A DNA stretch of 64,000 bases, from positions 250 through 64,249 of the forward strand of contig NZ_RJUA01000007.1 in assembly GCF_024343575.1 (NCBI RefSeq), written 5' to 3'. This document shows positions 56,792-64,000 of this stretch, one piece after another. The translations under genes and the position numbers were made by a program. Source of the stretch: Lacihabitans sp. LS3-19. GTDB lineage: Bacteria > Bacteroidota > Bacteroidia > Cytophagales > Spirosomataceae. Position 1 is the stretch's first letter. Each line of letters starts with the position of its first letter. The notes beneath the pieces were generated by a model. The model did not search any database and had not been told where the DNA came from. It saw only the letters and a list, made by a program, of their open reading frames with translations.

Positions 56792-57939
56792 TTGTCAAAT
56801 TCTTGTTTTTTTATTGTTTTAACGACTAAATATTCATTCAACCAATCTAAATGTTTTACCCATTTTTCTCTTATTCTAACATCATCATAAATCAGGTAAA
56901 CTTCTTCAACATTAAACTCCGTAATTTCATGTTTTAAATTTGCTGATTGATTACAATCTATTGACTGAGGAATACCAACTAAAGGGAAGAATATTCGTCG
57001 GGTATCATTATCTAAATCCTCCGTAATAAATCTTTCTGGTTGTAGATTAAGTGTTTTTTTGTGTTTTTGAGCAATGCTTATAAATTCTGTTATCAAATTA
57101 TCTTGCCTTGCTGCTAAGTTTCTTGCTCTTACAGATTCAACTTCTTCAACTATTTGATTAACTATACCTGATACTAATTTGGATATATCTTTATTTATAA
57201 ATGTATTTGGTTCAAAGTCTAATTCCTTCAATAGAATCGGAAAACAAACCTCAGAGGTATTTTCGAGTTTATGATTGGGCCATATAAGATGAATAACTCC
57301 AATTTGGGTGGCACTTGCTTCTGCAATCTCTTCTTTACACCATCTACTTGTTAAAAAGCCAGGGGTATTCAACAGTACAATTACATCACAATCTGCCATT
57401 CGATGCCACAGCTCTTGTTGAAATGGTTCCCCTTGTTTGATAGAATGGGTATCTAAGAAAACATCAAAATTATTTTTTTCTAATGCTTCAAATAATTGAA
57501 TTGCCACCGATGAAGATTCATCTCTTTTGTAACTAATAAACACTTTTCGTGTATTTCTTAGTTTCCCAAAAGATTCCAAAGCTAAATTAACGATTTTAGC
57601 GTTCTTAGTTGAATCATACAGCAGCCCATTTTGGTTTTCTAAGGACTTGGGAATTTCTTTACTAAATGAATTATAAAATACTGGCAGAATTGATGTTCCA
57701 TCTGTGATTAACCTATCAACTATGTCAAGATTAGTAAAACTTCCTTCTTTGTCTCCAAAGTAAATTGCAAATGCAGGTTGCTTCCCCGTATAATCTTTGC
57801 TAAAATTATGTTCTGTTATAGTGGTGAAAGCATCTTGAAGCATTTGCAAGTCTTTAACTGTATCAGAAAAAAGACTGATTATCTCATCTGATAATTGTCC
57901 AGTTGTTCCCAAAATTATTAATTGATACCTATATCTCAT
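56773..57939 (-). CDS. TIR-domain protein with extra N- and C-terminal domains
   Basis: 388 residues. Residues about 1-128 are an alpha/beta domain (QLIILGTTGQLSDEI at the start; AFAIYFGDKEG) of unknown family. The TIR domain covers about 130-260: KVFISYKRDESSSVAI, FDVFLDTHSIKQG and SRWCKEEIAEA with the WxxxE glutamate. The last 120 residues are unassigned. It is the first gene of the TIR/SLOG cassette, about 100 bases after hsdS. The N-terminal part may sense or modulate; this is inference. Confidence 0.87.
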   Translation of the reverse strand: MRYRYQLIILGTTGQLSDEIISLFSDTVKDLQMLQDAFTTITEHNFSKDYTGKQPAFAIYFGDKEGSFTNLDIVDRLITDGTSILPVFYNSFSKEIPKSLENQNGLLYDSTKNAKIVNLALESFGKLRNTRKVFISYKRDESSSVAIQLFEALEKNNFDVFLDTHSIKQGEPFQQELWHRMADCDVIVLLNTPGFLTSRWCKEEIAEASATQIGVIHLIWPNHKLENTSEVCFPILLKELDFEPNTFINKDISKLVSGIVNQIVEEVESVRARNLAARQDNLITEFISIAQKHKKTLNLQPERFITEDLDNDTRRIFFPLVGIPQSIDCNQSANLKHEITEFNVEEVYLIYDDVRIREKWVKHLDWLNEYLVVKTIKKQEFDKWLQMN

Positions 57940-58040
57940 ATTTTATAATTTTTTAAGTTGTTTTCTTTTCAAATCGGTCAAGCTCACCTACTCACCTCAT
58001 CAAAACAGGGCATAAGGGTTTAAGTGTTTTTTTCATTTCC

Positions 58041-59186
58041 TCAGTTTTCTACAGTGGCAAGTTTAGAAAGCAACAACTCCTTCAATTCCGTTAGCTTTTG
58101 GTTTTCTATATAAATGATCTCTTTGTGACTTTCAATAGGCTTTACAAATTTTGAGAAAGATTTTTGAGTATTTAAATCAGGGATAATAATCTTTATTGTA
58201 TTAAACGCAGTATGTGTTAGATCATACTGTGCAGAAGAACCTGAGGCTAATTCCACCATAGAATTGTATGTTTCCTTCCTTTTTAAAAATTGGAAAAGAA
58301 ATTCTTTTTCAATTGTTTCTGATGAAGGTTCAATTTTAAAACAATTATTATATATTACTCCGACTTTATTACGAAATACCAATCCGACTTGACCAGTACG
58401 AGTTATTATTATGTCTTCTTTATTTGCAATATTCTTTTTATTTACTGACTCATCAATAAAAATTTCTTGTGTATCATTTATCAAGTCAGTAATTCGCAAA
58501 AGTGGAATGCCTGAATCCTTTATTAGGTGCCTTGTTGTTGCATTTACTACCAAACCTTGACTTAGTTTAACATAGCTCCCAATATAATCAACCTTCCACC
58601 CCTCTGGCAAATTCTCCAAATCAATTCCCTCCACAAACCACTCCCTATAAATCGCCTGTGCGGTTTCTTCGAGTTTTTGTATCAGTTGTTGATTAAGTGC
58701 TATGCGGTTTTGGATGACATTGTATTCAGCAACTATTTCCTTTTGTTTGTCTATGAGGGGGATGGGGAGCTTCGTATTGCACATTTCATCCCAATCAAAT
58801 ATCTCTCTGGCACTGCCGTGGCTTTTAAAACGTGCATAACGGTCAAATTCTGGTCTACGAAACCACATCATCAGGTATTCAGGATCTAACTCCTTGGTGT
58901 CTTTAACCTCAAATGGCGTGTATGCTTGCGAAATCAGTGCTTTTTCATAATCTGAAAACAAAGCAATGGTGATTTTGTCTCCGTTTCTTGAAGTTACGGG
59001 CCCATAAGCAAACTGGTTCTTTTCAATGATTCTGTAAGTTGACATATCTGTACCTATCGTATTGGCTATCGATGGTATAAACTTTTTCTGAATACTTAAA
59101 CCAACCAAAGGCAAATCTCCCAGGTCATTATTTCGCCCTACAACAGGCTGAATGTATTGGCCAAGTGGTTTATAGTTTGATTTCAT
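58041..59186 (-). CDS. hsdS: type I restriction-modification specificity subunit (HsdS)
   Basis: 381 residues with two target-recognition halves (about 1-150 and 195-345) and conserved helical spacers (KQKEIVAEYNVIQNRIALNQ and ENQKLTELKELLLSKL). The second half includes WKVDYIGSYVKLSQG, a usual TRD start. It sets the recognition sequence for HsdM and HsdR. The gene overlaps hsdM by 17 bases. The ~190-residue halves match a normal bipartite HsdS. Confidence 0.95.
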   Translation of the reverse strand: MKSNYKPLGQYIQPVVGRNNDLGDLPLVGLSIQKKFIPSIANTIGTDMSTYRIIEKNQFAYGPVTSRNGDKITIALFSDYEKALISQAYTPFEVKDTKELDPEYLMMWFRRPEFDRYARFKSHGSAREIFDWDEMCNTKLPIPLIDKQKEIVAEYNVIQNRIALNQQLIQKLEETAQAIYREWFVEGIDLENLPEGWKVDYIGSYVKLSQGLVVNATTRHLIKDSGIPLLRITDLINDTQEIFIDESVNKKNIANKEDIIITRTGQVGLVFRNKVGVIYNNCFKIEPSSETIEKEFLFQFLKRKETYNSMVELASGSSAQYDLTHTAFNTIKIIIPDLNTQKSFSKFVKPIESHKEIIYIENQKLTELKELLLSKLATVEN

Positions 59187-60723
59187 ATCCCAGCTCTTTA
59201 AATACCTTCAATAAATCATTTTTGCTTTGGACCTCAGCGTTTAGAAGTTCTTTAAATTCTCCTTGCAACGCCTTCATTTTTTCTTCAAAGTCTATGTTTT
59301 CGTCTCGATTTACAAATTCTATGTATTTGCTTGGCACCAAAGAGAAATCTTTTTTAATAACTTCGTTTAATGTTACTGAATAACAGAACTCTGGTATATT
59401 TTCAATTTCTTTGGTTTGCCATTGGTGGTAAGTGCTTACTACTTTTTGAATATCTTCATCAGAAAACTGTGTAAATTTCTTTTCAAATGGTTCGCCCATT
59501 TGTCGCAAATCCATAAACAAGATTTCTTTCTCTCTGTCACGAAATTGGCGTTGCTCATCACCAATGGTTTTGATTTGGTCTTTTTTGTTTTTATTCAAAA
59601 TCCATAGCGTAACACTTATATCTGTTGTATAAAACAAATTGCGAGGTAATACCAAAATAGCCTCAACTAAATTATTCTCAATTAAGCTTTTGCGTATTTT
59701 GTATTCTTCACCACCACCACTCAATGCACCATTTGCCAGAATAAAACCTGCAATGCCGTTTTCTGAAAGTTTGGATACCATGTTCAGAATCCAACCGTAA
59801 TTGGCATTACTTTTTGGTGGTACGTCATAGCCTCGCCAACGTGGGTCGTCCTTTAGTTCGTTTTCTGCTCGCCAGTCTTTTTGGTTAAAAGGCGGGTTAG
59901 CCATTATGTAATCGGCTTTCAGGTCTTTGTGCTGGTCGTCAGCAAAGGTGTCGGCAGCTTTTTCGCCCAAATTACCCGTAATTCCCCTTATGGCTAGGTT
60001 CATTTTAGCAAGCTTATAGGTCGTATTGGTATATTCTTGGCCATAAATGCTTATCTCTTTTTTGTTGCCATGATGTGCCTCAATAAACTTGATACTCTGC
60101 ACAAACATACCACCCGAACCACAGGCAGGGTCATAGATAATACCTTTGTAGGGCTCAATCATTTCGGCAATGAGGTTTACAATACTTTTGGGGGTGTAAA
60201 ATTCTCCTTTGCCTTTACCTTCTGCCAAAGCAAACTTTGATAAGAAGTATTCATAAACTCGCCCTACTATATCATGTGATTTGTCTTTTAGAGTATCAAT
60301 ATCGTTTATGGTATCAAGCAATGAAGCAAGTTTAGTAACATCTAGACCCAATCGAGAAAAATAATTATCAGGCAAGGCACCTTTCAGGGCTTTGTTGTTT
60401 TTCTCGATATTGTGCAGGGCAGTATCTATCTTTAAGGCTATATCGTTTTGCTTCGAGTTTTTGATGATATAGCTCCAGCGAGATTCTTCATCCAGATAAA
60501 ATACATTGGCCATACCATAGAAATCAGGCATTTCAATGTACTTTTCTTGGCCTTTAGCTATCATGGCCTTGCGATGTTCTTCAAACTTATCGCTCGCAAA
60601 CTTCAAGAATATTAGCCCAAGCACTACATGTTTGTATTCGGCAGGCTCTACACTACCTCTAAGCTTATTGGCAGAGTCCCAAAGGGTTTCTTCTATGGAT
60701 TTTTGTTTTTCTTGTTTGGCCAT
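59170..60723 (-). CDS. hsdM: type I restriction-modification N6-adenine methyltransferase (HsdM)
   Basis: 517 residues from ATG 60723. The N-terminal helical HsdM domain precedes the catalytic domain: FYTPKSIVNLI, motif I DPACGSGGMF and motif IV NPPFN (MANPPFN). It protects host DNA. The start lies 2 bases after the stop of the receiver/cold-shock gene (GTG at 60729 is an alternative). Intact, in contrast to the methyltransferase-like part of the gene at the right edge. Confidence 0.96.
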   Translation of the reverse strand: MAKQEKQKSIEETLWDSANKLRGSVEPAEYKHVVLGLIFLKFASDKFEEHRKAMIAKGQEKYIEMPDFYGMANVFYLDEESRWSYIIKNSKQNDIALKIDTALHNIEKNNKALKGALPDNYFSRLGLDVTKLASLLDTINDIDTLKDKSHDIVGRVYEYFLSKFALAEGKGKGEFYTPKSIVNLIAEMIEPYKGIIYDPACGSGGMFVQSIKFIEAHHGNKKEISIYGQEYTNTTYKLAKMNLAIRGITGNLGEKAADTFADDQHKDLKADYIMANPPFNQKDWRAENELKDDPRWRGYDVPPKSNANYGWILNMVSKLSENGIAGFILANGALSGGGEEYKIRKSLIENNLVEAILVLPRNLFYTTDISVTLWILNKNKKDQIKTIGDEQRQFRDREKEILFMDLRQMGEPFEKKFTQFSDEDIQKVVSTYHQWQTKEIENIPEFCYSVTLNEVIKKDFSLVPSKYIEFVNRDENIDFEEKMKALQGEFKELLNAEVQSKNDLLKVFKELGYEIKL

Positions 60724-60725
60724 AA

Positions 60726-61889
60726 TCACTTTATTATTTCAATTCTTTTTATTCTATTTTTTGATTCGTTGGTACGGTTGTCGGTATATTCTTCTACTTC
60801 CACTTGCACAGACATTCCCTCTATAAGCGAATGGTTCGTAACCAAATGCGGTGGGATGAAAACATTTTCACCAATAGCATCAGGCTTGAAAAATGCGAAA
60901 CCCTTTTGTGAATTTATATTGATAACTTTACCGGGAATTAGTTCAGTCGCTGGTTCCGTTACTTCGTTTGCTGTTTCGATCTTTATCCAATTTCCGGTTT
61001 TAGGACTGGAATCCACATAAATTTTAAACCAAATCATGACATCTAAAAGTTGATACAAAGTGCTTTTCATTAAATAATGTGTTCGCACATTTCGGATATG
61101 ATCATCAATTTCTGATCTGTGTGAACCAGGCTGGGTAATATCTAAAATACTTCGTAAGTTGAATGCAACTTGTTTTGGCAAATGTGTCTCATCTAAATGC
61201 TGATAACCTTTCTCATTTTTACCCGCTAAAAACTTACTGCTCTCATTTAAAGCCACAGAAGGTTTGATAAATTCTAACGGCAATAAATTAAACTTATAAA
61301 AAGATGAAAATAAATCCTGTACGATATCTCTAATCGTACTCAAATTTTTATGTATTTCAGACTCATGATTTATTTTAAGTAAATTTAAAAGGTCTTGTCC
61401 AGCATATTCGCCAAGATATCGTTCTGTACAAACATCAAATACCCGCTTGTACGAATGGCGTATTTGAGTGTCCTCCTGCATTGCTGCGGATAGTTTAATA
61501 TCGGAAAATAGGCGGCCAATTTCCTCATCACTTCCTTTTTTGTAAACGTTAGTAAAAGCCTTTTGGAAGGTTTTATCTTCATAAGCTTCGGCTTGACCTG
61601 TAAGGACAAATACCTCAAATTTCTTCTTAAGTTGGAGCAATCTCTCCTTGGCTCTATGTACATTGTATGTGTCTTCCGTTCCTTTTACATCATCTTCATT
61701 TTCAAAAAATTTAGCGTCGAGTAATACACCATCATAAAAAGGAAAATTCCTTTCCAATTCATACATACCACTATTCAATGATTTGAATGGGATCAGATTA
61801 ATGCCGTTTCGCTTTGCACGGCCTTTAGTGCCTGTAAGCGTTTCGTGCTCATCGTCTATCCACAAAATATTATAAAATATATCTTCCAT
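60726..61889 (-). CDS. response-regulator-like protein: receiver + helical domain + cold-shock (CSD) domain
   Basis: 387 residues. The receiver (1-135) has all phospho-acceptor marks: acidic pair in ILWIDDE (about 8-13), Asp in GVLLDAKFF (about 57), Thr in FVLTGQ and Lys in VYKKGSDEE. A helical domain (140-300) follows. The C terminus (about 310-387) is an OB fold with a cold-shock-type RNP1 KGFAFF and RNP2-like NVFIPP. It is 2 bases downstream of the methyltransferase-like/histidine-kinase gene and is probably its cognate partner. Output via single-stranded DNA or RNA binding by the CSD is inferred. Confidence 0.8.
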   Translation of the reverse strand: MEDIFYNILWIDDEHETLTGTKGRAKRNGINLIPFKSLNSGMYELERNFPFYDGVLLDAKFFENEDDVKGTEDTYNVHRAKERLLQLKKKFEVFVLTGQAEAYEDKTFQKAFTNVYKKGSDEEIGRLFSDIKLSAAMQEDTQIRHSYKRVFDVCTERYLGEYAGQDLLNLLKINHESEIHKNLSTIRDIVQDLFSSFYKFNLLPLEFIKPSVALNESSKFLAGKNEKGYQHLDETHLPKQVAFNLRSILDITQPGSHRSEIDDHIRNVRTHYLMKSTLYQLLDVMIWFKIYVDSSPKTGNWIKIETANEVTEPATELIPGKVININSQKGFAFFKPDAIGENVFIPPHLVTNHSLIEGMSVQVEVEEYTDNRTNESKNRIKRIEIIK

Positions 61890-61891
61890 AA

Positions 61892-64000
61892 TCAGTTAAT
61901 CAGTTTAATTGGGAATTGGAATTTGAACTTCACTAAAAAGAAAGGGTCTTCGTTTAGTGATAGAATCCAATCAGGGTTATTAAAATCGCTTGCAATTCTG
62001 TGTATATCATAACCGCCTAACCCACTGCCATTGCTTGAATCGGCTGTGGAGTATTTGGTAATAAACTTCTCTCTGTCGAAGTTCTTCGGAAATGGTTTAC
62101 CGTTATTTCTGATTTCCATCGAAAGGGAATCATCTACTTCGGTCAATTCAATAATCACTTCGTTACCCGTTGCTTTTTTATCAAATGCATACTTGTTTGC
62201 ATTTGTCAGAATGTTGTCCAGCAATGTTTTGAAAAGCGTTTTGTTGGCATTGATGCCTCTTTCTTTCAACTTTTCACTTTTCAGAAGCAACTTCTTTATT
62301 TTGAAGTTAAATCCGTTATTAGACAGTTCGTTGATGATACTATTAATGTCGGATAAAGCAATTATTTGTTTTTGGTACTCGGATAAAACAAATCCGTTTT
62401 CACCCTTTTCAAGTACATCTGTAATGAAGTTTACATCACGCTTGATTTCTCTTAAAGCCGAAATAATATCAATATCATAGAATTCGGAAAAGGCTTTATT
62501 TAATGCTTCAAAACCTTCCTTTTTCTTGTTTAAAAAATCTAGCAAGTTGTCAGACCAATCAAGAATGTTTTGCCTAGGTCTTCCCAAAGTATGCTTCAAT
62601 GAAGCAAATTCATTGAATTGCTTTATAGACTTCCCATGAGCCAAAGCATTACGTTCTTCCTGTAAACTTTTAATCTTATCAGACAATTCGTAAATTCCTT
62701 GCACTTTTGCTCGTTGCTCTTCTATTGAAGGAAGTTTGATAACGACCTCCATCAAATCGTCTCTACGAATAAATGGCATAACAGAAGCACCCAAACGGTA
62801 TGATTCAAGTTGCTCCTGCACATAATCGGCATGAAGTTCGTTGATTAAGTATGCTTTGTCGGCACGAGATTCATTTACCTTGAATGACAAAATATCCTGA
62901 CCTCTGAAAATAGGCTCACCTTTGAATTCAAAAAGTGTTGGCTTCAATGTACGCCACCGTATAGCAAGAAGTAGGCAAGATTCATCCAAAAGATGAATGT
63001 CGGGTCGTCTCAGTTCAGTTTCTTCCATTCTGGGAACATCAAGCGTAAAATCAACTTTGTCGTCTTTTAAATCACGAATGCGAGTTAACTTACCCGTTTT
63101 AGGAAGGTTTCCTCTTTGACCTCTTATATATTCTAGAATTTCGCCAAGTTTTATCCCATCTATTTTCTTTTGAAAATAACGAGGCACATTCAAGTTGTAA
63201 TCATTGGCTTTGATTTGCCAATTGTCAACAATTTGAATTACATCTTCATTTGTTTTGTCATTCTGAAGAAAACTATTTAAGGCAAAATCATCAAGTACTT
63301 TCTCTCTAGTGCTTTTGGCAATTATAAAATTTTTTGCATCAACAAATTTGACTTTGCCTGGTAATTGTTTCTTTTTACTTATAACCAATAATGTTAAAGG
63401 AATACCAGAGTTTAACAAAAGTCCAGAAGGCATTGAAACAATAGTATCAATTAAATCTTCTTCAATTAAGAACTCTCGTAAACGCTGCTCATACATACCC
63501 CTAAATAGGAAACCTTGTGGTATCAGAGCTATCAACTTGCCGTCTTTCTTTAATGAATGAACCCCTTTTTCAAATAAGAATTGTTCGATAGATCTGAAGT
63601 CAGAGTCAATACTTCGGTATTGATTTCCAAAATTACTCCCGAAAGGTGGATGGGAAATAATTAAATCGAACCCATCTGCTGTTTCTGGCCAATGTAAAAT
63701 GGAATCATCACATACATATTTTGAACTACCTGGCCTATCGTATGCCATAAGTCTCAAAGCACCCAAAGCCCATGTTTTTTGATTTAGCTCTTGTCCAAAA
63801 TAATCCTGACCTTGGTCGAGATAAACGCCAAAGGAAGCTAAGCCTGCAAAAGGATTAAAAACTTTAGCATTTTTTTTCAAATCAGCCAAGTCACACATAA
63901 AACGGGATAATTCAACAGGCTGAATAAATTCACCAGCATATCTTCCTTGAGATTGGGTAATGCGGTATAAAACACTATCAAAAACATCCGGGAAGTTAAC
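61892..64000 (-). CDS. methyltransferase-like / TRD-like / histidine-kinase fusion, 5' end outside window
   Basis: The frame runs to the right edge, so the N terminus is missing; 668 codons follow an internal ATG at 63898, with 34 more in frame before it. First part: an HsdM-type N6 methyltransferase fold (GRYAGEFIQPVELSRFM, motif I NPFAGLASF, motif IV SHPPF). The middle (about 240-410) resembles an HsdS recognition domain (EYIRGQRGNLPKTGKLTRIR, LPSIEEQRAKV). The last part is a histidine kinase: H-box LKHTLGRPRQNI (His codon 62591-62593), N box NILTNANKYAF, and G boxes NGKPF and SNGSGLGGYDIHRI. Motif IV has His in place of the catalytic Asn, so methylation is doubtful. It probably phosphorylates the receiver protein encoded 2 bases downstream. 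Confidence 0.85.
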   Translation of the reverse strand, partial: VNFPDVFDSVLYRITQSQGRYAGEFIQPVELSRFMCDLADLKKNAKVFNPFAGLASFGVYLDQGQDYFGQELNQKTWALGALRLMAYDRPGSSKYVCDDSILHWPETADGFDLIISHPPFGSNFGNQYRSIDSDFRSIEQFLFEKGVHSLKKDGKLIALIPQGFLFRGMYEQRLREFLIEEDLIDTIVSMPSGLLLNSGIPLTLLVISKKKQLPGKVKFVDAKNFIIAKSTREKVLDDFALNSFLQNDKTNEDVIQIVDNWQIKANDYNLNVPRYFQKKIDGIKLGEILEYIRGQRGNLPKTGKLTRIRDLKDDKVDFTLDVPRMEETELRRPDIHLLDESCLLLAIRWRTLKPTLFEFKGEPIFRGQDILSFKVNESRADKAYLINELHADYVQEQLESYRLGASVMPFIRRDDLMEVVIKLPSIEEQRAKVQGIYELSDKIKSLQEERNALAHGKSIKQFNEFASLKHTLGRPRQNILDWSDNLLDFLNKKKEGFEALNKAFSEFYDIDIISALREIKRDVNFITDVLEKGENGFVLSEYQKQIIALSDINSIINELSNNGFNFKIKKLLLKSEKLKERGINANKTLFKTLLDNILTNANKYAFDKKATGNEVIIELTEVDDSLSMEIRNNGKPFPKNFDREKFITKYSTADSSNGSGLGGYDIHRIASDFNNPDWILSLNEDPFFLVKFKFQFPIKLIN

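Noticed and set aside
54916-57939. Canonical Thoeris system
   Set aside because: A ThsB-like TIR and a SLOG-like protein are present, but there is no ThsA-type SIR2- or Macro-SLOG effector.
58041-59186. Phase-variable hsdS by inversion
   Set aside because: No second hsdS fragment, inverted repeats or invertase gene was seen near the gene; the only recombinase is 30 kb away at the island edge.
62031-62480. 149-codon plus-strand frame
   Set aside because: Opposite strand of the histidine-kinase domain; no features of its own.

Overview
The window looks like a piece of a low-GC Bacteroidota chromosome, most likely order Cytophagales. The signs are: secreted proteins of the type IX secretion kind (3-coathanger-like, PPC, CARDB and LamG-like modules), promoters of the Bacteroidota form TTG-N19/20-TAnnTTTG, few Shine-Dalgarno sequences, system II (CcsBA) cytochrome c maturation, and a CTnDOT-like tyrosine recombinase. 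The genus cannot be fixed from the sequence alone.

Region 1 (1-9961, minus strand) is a c-type electron-transfer module. Reading downstream it holds CcsBA, a cytochrome b-like membrane protein, a membrane-anchored Fe-S/FAD/NAD(P) oxidoreductase, a 23-heme cytochrome and a giant cytochrome with at least 35 CxxCH sites that runs off the left edge. The giant cytochrome does not stop before base 1, so its reading frame is easily missed.

Region 2 (10332-15476, minus) is a five-gene operon that reads as a divergent chaperone-usher-like surface fibre: major subunit, terminator-like hairpin, chaperone-like protein, usher-sized outer-membrane protein and two more subunit-like proteins. Region 3 (15.8-26.1 kb) is ordinary chromosome: an M61 peptidase, a SulP transporter overlapping a beta-carbonic anhydrase, an Hsp70-like protein, a DUF1080 protein, a cupredoxin/beta-propeller protein and a membrane zinc-ribbon protein.

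At 26373-26418 lies a 3' half of tRNA-Val(TAC), with its terminator but no 5' half. A tyrosine recombinase follows at once. This is the left boundary of an integrated element that extends to the right; no complete tRNA restoring the other end was seen, so the rest of the window may be island. Next to it are two regulators, a 2335-residue RHS/YD-repeat protein with an orphan C-terminal tip, an SBBP-like propeller protein, a GH18-like protein, two multi-Ig adhesin-like proteins and a beta-helix protein.

The right end (49.3-64.0 kb, all minus) is a dense defence operon. In transcription order it contains: a methyltransferase-like/TRD-like/histidine-kinase fusion (5' end outside the window), a receiver plus cold-shock-domain protein, HsdM, HsdS, a TIR protein, a SLOG-like protein, two more TIR proteins, an AbiEi/AbiEii pair with its own promoter-operator, HsdR and a broken WYL-regulator tail. 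The most unusual parts are the two-component pair (H-box and ATPase boxes kept, but the methyltransferase NPPF motif reads HPPF) and the three-TIR/one-SLOG cassette placed between hsdS and hsdR.
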